From: Dissophora ornata | Lineage: Eukaryota; Mortierellomycota; Mortierellomycetes; Mortierellales; Mortierellaceae | Assembly (NCBI GenBank): GCA_025201705.1 | Contig: MU617110.1 | Span: 1 to 22,953 of the forward strand | Direction: 5' to 3' | Length of the DNA stretch: 22,953 nt | Shown: positions 1-9,143 of the stretch, in pieces | Layout: each line of letters begins with the position of its first letter | Position numbering within the stretch: position 1 is the stretch's first letter | Position numbers and translations under genes: made by a program | The notes under the pieces: generated by a model | Database searches by the model: none | The model's input: the letters and a program-made list of their open reading frames with translations, nothing else | Told to the model about the DNA's origin: nothing

Positions 1-3
1 CAA

Positions 4-1009
4 TTACAGCCTTTTTTTGCGACGGCCAGAGTTACGATGTTTACTTGACCCACCTTCTGGGTTTGCGGAAGAGTTGGTGCCCTTTTGACGCAGAGGGATT
101 TCTACACATGCGAGATAAAACGCGCCTGGCTTTGACCTCCATTGATTCTTCCTCGGTGGAGGACTGTCCCTAGCCTTTGAAGATTCCTTATTCTGGTGGG
201 TATATGCAAGCCTCCTGGTTGACTCTAGATTTCTACTTCCTTCAATCTTCCGAGCTGCTAAAGCCTTCATATCGTTGCCTTCGTCCTTTAATGCAGTGTC
301 TGGTGCTGTTAATGCGTCCCCCTGTCTGAAACTCTCATAGTCGTTAGTATTAGAGTCGGATGGAGGACTGGATATTGACCGTTCCGTGCCGGGAGATCGT
401 GAACCTGGTCCATACATTGGCTGCTTTGTTTGGCGGGGACTGTGGCGAGATGTACGATTGTTCCTCGACAATGGATCAGATGCATGTGTGGATCTTTGAG
501 ATTGCTCAATGAGAGATGTCACCAGTCGTTTTGGGATAGTAAGTGGTCTTCGAGCAAATGGCTGCTGACCCCAGGGGTGTGCTGGATAGACGAGAAGGTG
601 AAAGTCGTCCTCGGTGTCGAGAGAGTCTTGCGGTGGCGCTTGCATGGAGTTGGAACTATTCTCCTGCTTCTTGTCCTAATGAAAGTGGGGGGGATTTAAC
701 CCAGCAAAACGACGGGTTCGTCGTTAAATCTGGGAAATCAGAGTCATCGAACTGTCCTGATGATTCCTTTTTCGCATGCGACTCGGAAGATTACAGCTTC
801 ATGCTTTCCTTACTCGTCATTACCTGTGTCGATCCCAAGTCAGGAAAACTAAAAGATGATGCCGTGTCCTCCTCATGCAGGTGGTGGTGGTGTGTCTGTG
901 ATAAATCCCAATGGGCAAGCAGGGCATCATTTACTTCTGCATCTGCATTGTCGACATGAGTCAGCGCTGATTCCTGAATGGGCGGCTCATTTTCTCCCGG
1001 GCTGGACAT
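4..1009 (-). CDS. Hypothetical disordered protein with basic C-terminus (two exons proposed)
   Basis: I do not recognise this protein. Two open stretches lie in line: an upstream one starting at the ATG at 1009 (begins MSSPGENEPP, with a His-rich patch HHHHLHEED) and a downstream one that ends at the TAA at 4-6. An intron with donor CAG|GTAATG (starting about 833) and acceptor TTCATTAG| (ending about 679) joins them in phase 0, giving ...GSTQ|DKKQENSS...; the intron would be about 150 nt. A smaller first intron followed by another exon (reading FDDSDFPDLT) is possible, so the middle is uncertain. The predicted product is about 290 residues, rich in Ser, Arg, Pro and Gln, with no membrane segment. 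The only ordered-looking part is around HPWGQQPFARRPLTIPKRLV. The tail KHRNSGRRKKRL resembles a nuclear localisation signal (inference). The 3' end is at the window edge, but the stop codon is present. Confidence 0.5.
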
Positions 1010-1568
1010 TGTCAACTTCCAGATGATGAACAATAGAAGATTATGAAAAACAAGTTCACAACACTCTCTTCATTTTTTTTTATTATTATTATTGACAGCC
1101 TAATAAGCATCTGAGCAACAAAAGTCGTTCGACGGGCCCGATCTTCATAAAGACTTTTGCCTCATTCGCACACTATCGCGTTGAAATGACCCATGCACAC
1201 CCACTGCACAAGAGCACATTCTCAATCCCACCAGATAATTTCCATCCTTTAGATCTATTAATTTTTTTTTGGTTCCATGTACACTCTCAAAAGCCGCTCA
1301 GTGCAAGTTGGTTTGGTTGGGTTTTTTTATGTATTTCTACAGAAAGAAAAACAGGCTATGATGTACAATTGGGTGGGGTGGGTGGATGGGTGTTGTTGTT
1401 TGACAAAAGAAAAAGAAACGAATGGGTCCAGACTTCCTGAACGTCGGTGGAGGACTTGAACTTATTAAAACAAACGAGCGAGTTGGGTTGGTCGGAAATT
1501 ATAAAACAGGTTGTCGTTCAAGGGCGCACAGGACCGAGGGGTTGTTTTGGTGTATGTGGTGCGCGTCT
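1010..1568. other. Intergenic: gene-1 5' flank and H2B 3' flank
   Basis: This stretch separates the start of the unknown gene (1009) from the H2B stop (1569). It is A/T- and G/T-rich, with T runs at 1074-1081 and 1260-1270 and short TTA repeats near 1081-1092. Small open frames occur but have no family signature and no coding texture. It should contain the H2B 3' UTR and polyadenylation site (minus strand) and the promoter of the leftmost gene. I could not pin a clear AATAAA on the minus strand. Confidence 0.5.
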
Positions 1569-1979
1569 TTACTTGGAAGAGGTGTACTTGGTGACAGCCT
1601 TGGTGCCCTCAGAGACAGCGTGCTTGGCGAGCTCACCGGGGAGGATGAGGCGGACAGCAGTCTGGATCTCGCGCGAGGAGATGGTGGAACGCTTGTTGTA
1701 GGCAGCGAGCTTGGAAGCCTCACCAGCAATGCGCTCAAAGATGTCGTTGACGAACGAGTTGAGGATAGACATGGCCTTGTTGGAGATTCCAGTGTCGGGG
1801 TGAACCTGCTTCAAGACCTTGTAGATGTAGGAGGAGTAGGTCTCCGAGCGGGTCTTCTTGCGGCCCTTGCCACCCTCAGACTTGGTCTTGCGCTCCTTCT
1901 TCTCAGACGAGGCAGCGGTCTTGGCGGGGGCCTTGCCTCCGGTGGAGGGCTTCTTCTCGGCAACGGACTTTGGTGGCAT
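1569..1979 (-). CDS. HTB1: Histone H2B
   Basis: Core nucleosomal histone H2B, 136 residues, intronless, starting at the ATG at 1979 ([10 protein letters not shown]). The lysine-rich N-terminal tail (about residues 1-42) carries the usual acetylatable lysines. The histone fold begins at [20 protein letters not shown], followed by the near-invariant [20 protein letters not shown] and [20 protein letters not shown]. The C-terminal helix has [16 protein letters not shown]; the Lys in AVTKYTSS (K131) is the family's conserved monoubiquitylation site (Rad6/Bre1 in yeast). The open frame continues upstream of the ATG, but that part is low-complexity promoter sequence rich in Phe and Pro and is not protein. 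It is divergent from H2A at 2668, the standard fungal H2A-H2B arrangement for coordinated S-phase expression. Identification is certain; only the symbol is by analogy with yeast. Confidence 0.98.
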   Translation of the reverse strand: MPPKSVAEKKPSTGGKAPAKTAASSEKKERKTKSEGGKGRKKTRSETYSSYIYKVLKQVHPDTGISNKAMSILNSFVNDIFERIAGEASKLAAYNKRSTISSREIQTAVRLILPGELAKHAVSEGTKAVTKYTSSK

Positions 1980-2667
1980 GTTGATACGATGTAGAGTGAG
2001 GGGGGGGAAAGAGATCTGTGAGGTTGAGGATAGTTGGAAAGGAAGAGGGGAAAAAAAGAGAGAAATGGGAGCGGAGGAAGAGTGGGACGTCTTATATATA
2101 ATTTGAAGGTGCGTAGTCCGCAGTGGGATGGGATGAGGAGACAATAAAAAAAAAATAAAAAAGAGAAAAAAAAAAAAGAACAAAAGAAAAGGCGCGGCAA
2201 AAAAAAAAAACCAAATAAATTTAAAATTAGGGGGGACGCGCAAAAAAAAAATACCAGAAAATGATTTTTCGTTTTTGATTTTTTTGAATTTGGGGAGAGG
2301 AAAACGCGTTAAGTTAAGTTTCGCTGGGTGTGCGCTCTCTAAGTGCAAAAATTTCATTTCACGGGGTTTTCGTCAAATTTGGCGAAATGCCCAAAAAAAA
2401 TTGAGGCCACACTCGCGCGTCCTTTTTTTGTTTTAAAAAAAAGACAGTCCCCCCATGGACGCTCCCAATCCATCTAACCCGTTCCCATATAAATATAAAC
2501 CGACGTTTCGCTGTTCTTTCCTTTTCTTTTTTCCCCTTCCCCCCCCTTTCTGTTCACCTCACCGCAACTCTTTCTCTTGCACCTTACTCTCGACCGCTTG
2601 ATTCAGCTGCTCGATTCGAACAACCTTCCCAACTCTTTTTCATTTCAACAAAAAAACCTCATTCATA
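1980..2667. promoter_or_regulatory. Shared divergent H2B/H2A promoter
   Basis: This 688-nt region lies between the two histone starts. TATA boxes face both genes: TATAAATA at 2488-2495 for H2A (+) and TATATAAG on the minus strand around 2092-2099 for H2B. A C/T-rich initiator stretch (2505-2560) precedes H2A. Long A runs (2150-2180, 2199-2210, 2241-2251) are the nucleosome-depleting poly(dA) type. Candidate G1/S elements: ACGCGT (MCB core) at 2304-2309; GCGGCAAA (TTTGCCGC on minus, E2F type) at 2194-2201; CGCGCAAA (TTTGCGCG on minus) at 2237-2244; TTTGGCGAAA at 2378-2387; CGCGCGT at 2414-2420. E2F/MBF control of S-phase genes is established in general; binding here is inference. Confidence 0.75.
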
Positions 2668-3069
2668 ATGTCTGGCGGCAAATCCGGTGGCAAGTCTGCT
2701 TCGGCTCCCAAGAACTCGACCTCGCGCTCTTCCAAGGCCGGTCTTCAGTTCCCCGTTGGTCGTATCCATCGCCACCTCCGCAAGGGTAACTATGCCCAGC
2801 GTGTCGGTGCCGGTGCCCCCGTCTACCTCGCCGCTGTCCTCGAGTACTTGGCTGCTGAGATCCTCGAGTTGGCCGGTAACGCCGCTCGTGACAACAAGAA
2901 GTCCCGTATCATTCCCCGCCACTTGCAGCTCGCCATCCGCAACGACGAGGAGTTGAACAAGTTGCTCGGACACGTCACCATCGCCCAGGGAGGTGTCTTG
3001 CCCAACATCCACGACTCCCTCTTGCCCAAGAAGACCAAGAAGGGTGGTGCCCCCTCCCAGGAGATGTAA
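2668..3069 (+). CDS. HTA1: Histone H2A (H2A.X-type tail)
   Basis: Core histone H2A, 133 residues, intronless. The N-tail [10 protein letters not shown] is followed by the H2A signature [20 protein letters not shown], then [39 protein letters not shown] and [20 protein letters not shown]. Acidic-patch residues in [13 protein letters not shown] and NDEELNK are intact, so this is canonical H2A rather than H2A.Z. The protein ends SQEM, fitting the SQ(E/D)-hydrophobic motif; Ser130 would be the damage-dependent phosphorylation site (gamma-H2A), as in yeast, where canonical H2A carries it. The promoter TATA lies about 180 nt upstream and the ATG context is CATAATGTC. Transcription runs toward the convergent HisRS gene. 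Confidence 0.98.
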   Translation: MSGGKSGGKSASAPKNSTSRSSKAGLQFPVGRIHRHLRKGNYAQRVGAGAPVYLAAVLEYLAAEILELAGNAARDNKKSRIIPRHLQLAIRNDEELNKLLGHVTIAQGGVLPNIHDSLLPKKTKKGGAPSQEM

Positions 3070-3355
3070 AGGAGCTCCAGCAAAGACTAAACTCAGGACA
3101 CTCAGCTACTCAGTGTCTACCCTCTTTAGCGTTGCCTCCTTTTCTTTTCTCTGCACAGTTTCCTCTTGTATTTCATACATACCTCCACAAACATCTCTGG
3201 AACGTCATCAGTCCTGGATCAAATCTGCCCTCGGCCCGACTTTGACTATTTTTCGTTTCTATCGAGGATCTCCTGTCATGAAGGAGCCAGGATGTTTGTT
3301 CAAACCCATTCCTTTCCCCTTCAACCTTGCGATCATTATTTGTACATAATTTTAT

Positions 3356-3361
3356 AATAAA
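3356..3361 (+). terminator. Polyadenylation signal of H2A
   Basis: AATAAA hexamer about 290 nt past the H2A stop, within an AT-rich stretch (TTTTATAATAAACTT). It is the only perfect hexamer on this strand in the 3' flank that I noticed. Confidence 0.5.
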
Positions 3362-3537
3362 CTTCTGACTATAGAAACGAACGCGGATCATGGCTCTTTG
3401 CTTCATTTTTTCAGATGATGGTTCACATGGAATTCAACAAAGCGAAACAAGCCAACAAAACAAAGCAGGACAGGCAATGATATGGACACAGCAGAGTTTG
3501 CATCAAAAAAAAGCCAATCAACATTTGAGCAGCCTTT

Positions 3538-3543
3538 TTTATT
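3538..3543 (-). terminator. Polyadenylation signal of HisRS
   Basis: AATAAA on the minus strand about 30 nt downstream of the TAA at 3571-3573, flanked by A/T-rich sequence. Confidence 0.45.
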
Positions 3544-3570
3544 ATTGTTCACAAGCAAGGCAGCGATCTA

Positions 3571-5671
3571 TTACACTTGAAGCTCAGCCAGTCTCTTCTG
3601 GAGCTCCGAGATCATATCCGAGCGAGCATACTCCAAACCTCCTTTCTGGGACTCGTCCTTGGTTCGCATATCCTTGATCTTCACCACGCCGTTTGCAATC
3701 TCCTCTCCACCCACAATGACTGCAAATGGGATCATGTCGCGGTCGCAAACATCCCACTGATTCTGTGTCCTGGGCTTCAACTTGTACGCAAACTCAGCCT
3801 TGATGCCTGCATCCCAAAGCTCGGTACAGATTCTCATTCTCTCCTCGACAGGGACGCCGCCCAGACCAACAACATACACCTCGACCTCATTGCTCTTGAT
3901 CTGGTCCTTCTGCTTCTGCATCAGGATCGAGAACACACGCTCGACACCGATCGAGATACCAACACAAGGAATCACCAGGTTGGGCTGTCCCTTCTTGTTC
4001 GTTCCAGAGAACATGCCGACCAAGTTGTCGTAGCGACCGCCCGCTGCCACAGATCCAACACCGACAGTACTTTCATCCAGCTCATCCGTTCCCTTCTTCA
4101 CCTTTGCGCGCGCCTTTTCGCCATTGGCCAGGGCTAGAAGAGTCGATAAAATGGAGTGTCAATCGTGAATATTTTATCCGCTGTGGATATCTTGAAGAGA
4201 TGTCCCATTTTTTTTTCTTTGGTTACTTACTGGGAGGAGCCGATCCCTCGAGGACAGCCTCGTAAATCAATCCAGTGTAGTAATCCAGACCACGGGCAAG
4301 TGACAGATCGAAAGATGTGTGGCGGGTAACATTCAGTACATTCAAGTACTTGAAAAGCAGTGCCATATCATCCAGGCCTTCCTTTGCTCGGGCGTTTGCT
4401 CCTAGCCTAGCGTCACTGTAAAGACGCTCCAGCAACTCCTCGCCACCTAGTCAAGGATAAACCAAATAGGACAAGAAAGAAACCATGCGCGTCAGAAGAC
4501 AGTCGTAGGAGAATACGGTTGATATCCTGGTCCGCTTCCCTGATCAATTGCTAAGCACTGCAGGGCACTCGAGCCACACATACCCTTCAGTTGCACATAT
4601 TCTCCAATGCGATCAGCGGCCTCGGGATCCAGCCCCTTTTCCTCCGTCATTTCCTTGCGAACTTCATCCCAAGGCAACTTGTCTAACTTGTCAACCGCAG
4701 AGGAAATCGTACGGATCTTATCGGCAGGAACACCGCAAACCTCAAAGATACCGTCCAAAATCTTGCGATGGTTCATCTTGATCGTAAAGTCGCCCAAGTC
4801 CAGTGCGGTCAAGCACTCGGATAAGACTCTCAGGCATTCACTGTCAGGGAGCATGGCATCGTACGTTCCTGCAATATCAAAATCCTAATAGATGATGTAA
4901 GAAGGGGTTGATTGGAGCAGAGCCTGTGTTAAACTAAACGCATGTCTTCTGTCAACATTTCAATAGATCTAAGCCAGGACCTCCACTTACGCACTGATAA
5001 AACTCTCTCATGCGACCCTTAGTCATGGCGGGCTGATCACGGCGATAGACCTTGGCAATCTGGTAGCGCTTGATGTTCTGGTACTCTTTGCCGTTCATAG
5101 CGAGGAAACGAGCAAAGGGAACGGTCAAATCGTAGCGGAGGGAGCACTTTTCGCCTCCCTGATCCTCGAGATCGTAGATAAGCTTGCTGTCCTCGCCGTA
5201 CTTCCCAGAGAGAATCTCCTTAAGCTCGAAGACTGGGGTATCAATGGTGATGCCTCCGTGCTTCTTAAATACTCCAATAATAGTCGAAAAGATCTTTTCG
5301 CGAACAGCCATCTCCTGTGGAGTATAGTCTTTGGTGCCCTATTCAACGCAATCAAGAAAATTAAAATGCTGCAGCCCGCCACAATGAGTCACAGACCTGT
5401 GCTGCAACCACACATCCAATTATAGATGTGGAAACGGCTGTACCTTGGCATTTTTGAGCGTGAAGCCGCCCTTCGCTTTCTTATCTTCTGATTTGGATGC
5501 TGCTGGGGCCGGTGCGGAGGTGGCATCCGCGGGCGCCAAAGCGTCCCGCTCGGCCTTGAGGGCCTTGAGAGTTGCAACTTCGGCAGCGATCTTGCTAGCG
5601 TTAGCCTTGGAGGACTTGAGGGAACGGACAAGCTCGCCCTGCTCTGTAATTTTCTTGTCGATGTCTTCCAT
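3571..5671 (-). CDS. HTS1: Histidyl-tRNA synthetase, cytoplasmic/mitochondrial class II
   Basis: Charges tRNA-His with histidine. Five exons (minus strand): 5671-5444, 5338-4991, 4884-4584, 4446-4231, 4133-3571; introns of 105, 106, 137, 97 nt, all GT-AG, phases 0,0,1,1. The product is 551 residues, close to yeast HTS1 (546). Residues 3-45 ([20 protein letters not shown]...) form a WHEP-type helical hairpin, then an Ala/Lys linker. The catalytic core starts at [19 protein letters not shown]. Motif 2 is [19 protein letters not shown] (174-192) followed by DFDIAG; HisA is [10 protein letters not shown] (342-351); HisB is AAGGRYD (394-400); motif 3 is [15 protein letters not shown]. The anticodon-binding domain begins around [10 protein letters not shown]. 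The start is the first ATG of the frame (MEDIDKK). An in-frame, acid-free stretch lies directly upstream without an ATG (see findings). Fungi often make the mitochondrial enzyme from the same gene; whether this one does is unknown. Confidence 0.96.
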
Positions 5672-5906
5672 GGTAAGGGATTTGAAGGAAGGAATGGGGC
5701 GATGGGTGATGAAAGAGTGAATAGCGATTGTCTTTCATGGCCAGGAGTATTTTTGTCATTCCAATTGTTGTTGGTGGCTTGGGTTTTATTCACTCCCTTC
5801 ATACATTTCGTATATAACATGGGTCAGATACAGCCCAACACATTCCAGAAAGGGAACGCGGGCCTACGGTCAGCGATGACCATGCCTGCGTCACCCTGAG
5901 TCTTGC

Positions 5907-7693
5907 CTAGGCATCCACAGCAGGATGCAGGCCCTTGCGGTCAGAGTAAAATTCCAGCTTGCTTGCTGTTTTCAGAATAGCGTCCTTTCGCGGACCCGAG
6001 TATGCAGCTAGTAACTGTGGGTATCGTTAATAAGGGGGACAATCGAGTCATGTTAGAACGTTCAAAACACTGTATCGAAGCATAGGATGAAAAAGCAATT
6101 ACGGCGTTTCTCTTACAGATAAAAACTCGCGACGGGAGGTTTCAAAGTCTAGGAGGCTCAGATAGCGATCCAGCCGTTGCTCCAAGTCGTCGAGTTGACC
6201 AGGATATCGCACAACATACTGCGCCGCGTATGCTAGCTTCTCCCGATCTGACCGCGCCTTTTTCATGATCTTGAAAAGATCCACCGGCTTAGGCTCAGGT
6301 GTAGATCCCGCTACGTTTTCTTGTAGGGCTTCATCGGCGATCGCTTCGTCCGACGGAAAGGGCGAGGGGCTGTTAAGGCGCGAATCAGAAACATCGGGCT
6401 TGGTCCAAGTCTTTGGCAGGGCCGAGGTAACGTATGTCCTCTCTGGCAAAGGGCTTGGCTTGCCCACCATCTTGCCCTGGTTGAAAATAATGCCAATGAT
6501 AGATATACAGCATACGGCCAGTTGCAGCTCAGTTGTCAGTTCTTTCACAATATACGGTTGCGATCATTATAGGATACAGCTCAAGCCCGCTCTGTATAAC
6601 ACACCCGACATCCTCGCCCAAGTACCTTGCGCTTTCGAAGCCGTATCCACCGCCGCCGACGAGCAAAAGAACGAAATACTTCATAGTTGCCATGCCAAGG
6701 TGATCCATGAAAAGTCATGGCATATTCCCAGCCATCCTCGTCCACATCGCCGGTCATGTCGACAAGCCAACTCTTGTGGACCCACTCCCAACTTGGGTCA
6801 GGTACCGCGAAATCTGAGGTGTCCATTGCCGACGTTTTAAAGTCCTGATTGGTCCATTCGTCCGGATCCACTGGCAACAAAGACTTGGAGCTGAAATTTG
6901 GAGTGCCTAGGAAAAATGCGCCTCGCTGGTGCTGGTATAAAATCTCGTACACAAAGTCTCCTTCCGGCTCTGGGTCCTTGGAACTTTTGAAAAAACGTCG
7001 ATCACTAGGCGTGGTCTGGGCATCCACGACCTTAGGCAGCCCGATCTCAATCAACATTGTATCTTTCTTTGGAATCTGGATCTTTGAAGAATTTCCTGCT
7101 TCAGTATCGACAGTAGCGTCTTGGGTGGCGTCGATGCCCCCAGAGTTGCCGCTACTAGTAATTTCGACGGAGGTGCGCTGCTCTTGATCGCCAGACAAAG
7201 GAACTTCAGCCTCAGCTTGGTCTTTTCTAGACTGGTCCAGCGCATCATCGTCTTGACGATGGGGCTTAGCGACGCCCCACCGCATAACATGCATCACGGA
7301 AAGAGAATGCATCATTTGTTTAATCTTCTCTGCAGCTCTCTCCTCTTCCTTTTGAGCCTCGTCCTTGGATAGTTGTTGGACTGCATGAACTAGGTCGCCC
7401 ATGGGCATATCTGAGGCTTGGTTGGCTTCGTTGCTTCCGTGGGGCATTGCGGGGGCACTGTATTGATTGTCACTCTGCTGGATTTCATGGTGTCTATCTT
7501 GATCTGACGTATGATGCTCCCCTGCGTCAACGGCGTGTGATAGTGGCGACGTCGTTGGATATTCTACCCCAGGTTCCATTGTTGACCCGGTACCTCCAGC
7601 AGGGCTACCAATGGCAGCGACATCAGCTGTAGTGGTTGCACTAGTGCTCGCTGTGGCGAGAGCGCTGCGCGCAAGGGAGCTGTCGGGGAACAT
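5907..7693 (-). CDS. Dysferlin-domain protein (Spo73/Mug65/Pex30-like)
   Basis: Three exons: 7693-6626, 6476-6117, 6014-5907; introns of 149 and 102 nt, both phase 0; 511 residues. The start is the ATG at 7693 (MFPDSSLARS), because the in-frame sequence upstream meets a stop without an ATG. Residues 1-240 are disordered, with a charged helix (KDEAQKEEERAAEKIKQMM). Residues about 247-352 are a dysferlin domain: the N half has YEILYQHQRGAFFLGTPNFS, and the C half has the Trp/Arg signature DPSWEWVHKSWLVDMTGDVD, DGWEYAMTF, WHGNYEVFRSFARRRRWIR. A charged Pro/Ser linker and a helical tail (DREKLAYAAQYVVRYPGQLD...) follow, ending LHPAVDA. Family members act at membranes: Spo73/Mug65 in spore-membrane growth, Pex30-type at ER-peroxisome contacts, TECPR1 at damaged lysosomes. 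No transmembrane segment is seen, which favours the Spo73/Mug65 group over Pex30. It stands 235 nt upstream of HisRS on the same strand. Confidence 0.8.
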
Positions 7694-7744
7694 GAAGAGT
7701 GTATGGTGGTCGTTGTGCAAACAGTGCAACGACCTTCATGTTCC
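7687..7744 (-). promoter_or_regulatory. Hairpin-forming 5' leader around the dysferlin-gene start codon
   Basis: Outer arms GGAACATGAA (7687-7696) and TTCATGTTCC (7735-7744) are perfect complements, as are inner arms GGTCGTTG (7708-7715) and CAACGACC (7727-7734), with an 11-nt loop and an 11-nt one-sided bulge. In the minus-strand mRNA the start ATG (7693-7691) lies in the 3' arm. A second, out-of-frame ATG (7740-7738) lies in the 5' arm. Confidence 0.4.
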
Positions 7745-7760
7745 ACGAAAAAAAAAAATG

Positions 7761-7768
7761 TGACGTCA
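7761..7768. promoter_or_regulatory. CRE palindrome TGACGTCA
   Basis: A perfect 8-bp ATF/CREB site flanked by A runs on one side and T runs on the other, in the 293-nt region between the divergent dysferlin-domain and zeta-COP genes. bZIP proteins of the Atf1/Sko1/Hac1 type are known to bind such sites in fungi; use here is inferred. Confidence 0.4.
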
Positions 7769-7796
7769 TTTTTTTGGTTTTCGCCCAGGAGACGCC

Positions 7797-7838
7797 ACGA
7801 ATGCACTCCATCATCAGACGAATGCACCCCATCATCAG
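7797..7838 (+). repeat. Tandem direct repeat, 2 x 21 nt
   Basis: Two adjacent copies (7797-7817 and 7818-7838) differ at one base (T/C at the eleventh position); a partial third copy (ACTCCATCA) follows. It lies in the dysferlin/zeta-COP divergent promoter. Confidence 0.75.
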
Positions 7839-7986
7839 ACTCCATCACACGGACAAAACTTACAAGTAGGCGCGCCAACCAGCCAAACAGACAGAAGCTA
7901 GACAGCCAATCAGGACAACATCAGCAGTAAAACGCGGCCAACACTTCAACGACAAAACACCTCCCCAGTACACTTCAGGAACGTCA

Positions 7987-8729
7987 ATGGTCAATCTTAC
8001 CCTCTACACCGTCAAGGCTGTCGTGATGCTCGATAGCGAAGGCGGGCGTGTCCTCGCGAAATATTTTGGCGCAGACTACGCTTCCGCCAAAGATCAGAAG
8101 GCTTTCGAGAAGGGTCTGTACGACAAGACCAAGCGCGCGCCTCATGGGGAGATCCTGCTGTTCGATAACCAGGTTGTCCTCTACCGCTTCCACGAAGACG
8201 TCTTTTTCTACATCGTGGGTATGCCAGAGGAGAATGAGGCCATGCTCCTGATTATCCTGAATGCCTTCTCAGACGCCGTCTCAATGCTTCTCAGGTATGG
8301 GTATTTCGAACATGGATGCTGCGAGCGATCTTTGGCGACTGTCTTTTCTCCCTTCAAATCCTTCAATCTAGACTAACGTTACGTACCGTCAATGTCGTTG
8401 TCCTTTTATAGGCACCAAATTTCAAAGCGAGTTATTTTGGAGAACCTGGACCTTGTCGTGTTGGCTCTGGACGAGACGATCGACGAAGGGTAAGCGGATC
8501 GCAGTATAGAAAAAAATATACGACTACGGAGACATGATCACGCTTCTAACAATGGATCTTCTGTTCTATTCTTGATTGCAGCATTGTTCTGGAGACAGAT
8601 CCGTCGGCCATTGTGGCTAGAGTGTCAAAACCAAGAGAGAACCTATCGGACGTGCCATTGTCAGAACAGACGTTGATCCAAGCCTATCAAACCGCCAAGG
8701 AGAAGTTTGGAACGGCACTGCTGAAGTAG
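7987..8729 (+). CDS. RET3: Coatomer subunit zeta (COPI)
   Basis: Small adaptor-like subunit of the COPI coat, which carries cargo from Golgi to ER. Three exons: 7987-8294, 8412-8489, 8582-8729; introns of 117 and 92 nt, both phase 2; 177 residues, the usual family length. The longin-like fold is recognisable: VNLTLYTVKAVVMLDSEGGR, then LAKYFGADYASAKDQKAFEK, GEILLFDNQVVLYRFHEDVF, and after the first intron RHQISKRVILENLDLVVLAL followed by DETIDEGIVLETD. The C-terminus QAYQTAKEKFGTALLK matches the family's terminal helix. The first intron follows a clear donor AG|GTATGG and ends in a T-rich TTTTATAG acceptor. The gene shares a short divergent promoter with the dysferlin-domain gene; an AATAAA follows at 8762. 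Confidence 0.96.
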
Positions 8730-9143
8730 AATACCCTCGATATGTTCACCCAGGCGCGCAGAATAAAATAGCACAAGTATTACAATTGAAGTGCGATGAT
8801 CGTCTGTGTCGGCCAAATATCGAGAGTACATATCACGTGCGGGGAGTCGACTTTGAAGTACATGCATCATCCAATACCGTGTGCGTGTGATATGGTTTAC
8901 TCGATGTCCCCCTTGCAGTTGTCGATGGCAAGAAGATCCCTACAATCTCTTCTGAACACCTTCACCCAGCATTTCTCGTTTCTTTCGTTCGCGCCAAAAG
9001 TCCCCATTCTTCGGCATCTCTTCCCCCGATCGAGCCAGATCTTTCTTTTTATCTCGTTGTGAAGAACCGACAGACGTCACTAACGCGAAGGAGCACTCCA
9101 TTAACTCCCAGACTCCATTTCCCCTCCTTACCCGCACGCTACC
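8730..9143. other. Intergenic: RET3 3' end and VMA16 promoter
   Basis: No gene is seen. It contains the RET3 AATAAA, a CACGTG E-box near 8834-8839 (about 305 nt before the VMA16 start; bHLH factors of the Cbf1/Pho4 type bind this core, use here unproven) and a C/T-rich leader (8940-9140) with no clear TATA box. Confidence 0.5.
8762..8767 (+). terminator. Polyadenylation signal of zeta-COP gene
   Basis: AATAAA 33 nt past the TAG at 8727-8729. Confidence 0.5.

Larger units (their letters stand above)
3070..3570. other. Convergent 3' region, H2A and HisRS
   Basis: No gene is seen here. The C/T-rich H2A 3' UTR ends near an AATAAA at 3356-3361 (+ strand). A minus-strand AATAAA (TTTATT at 3538-3543 on +) sits about 30 nt beyond the HisRS stop and suits its cleavage site. 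The absence of an obvious metazoan-type histone stem-loop fits a polyadenylated fungal histone mRNA. Confidence 0.6.

Noticed and set aside
2148..2251. Poly-A tracts as retrotransposon tails
   Set aside because: They lie in the histone divergent promoter with no target-site duplication or element remains; nucleosome-excluding promoter tracts explain them.
1980..2357. N-terminal extension of the H2B frame
   Set aside because: The upstream in-frame sequence is Phe/Pro-rich translation of A/T tracts and the TATA region; H2B starts at MPPKS in all relatives.
7694..7729. Extended dysferlin-gene start at 7729
   Set aside because: The codon there is TTG, not ATG, and a TGA lies a few codons upstream.
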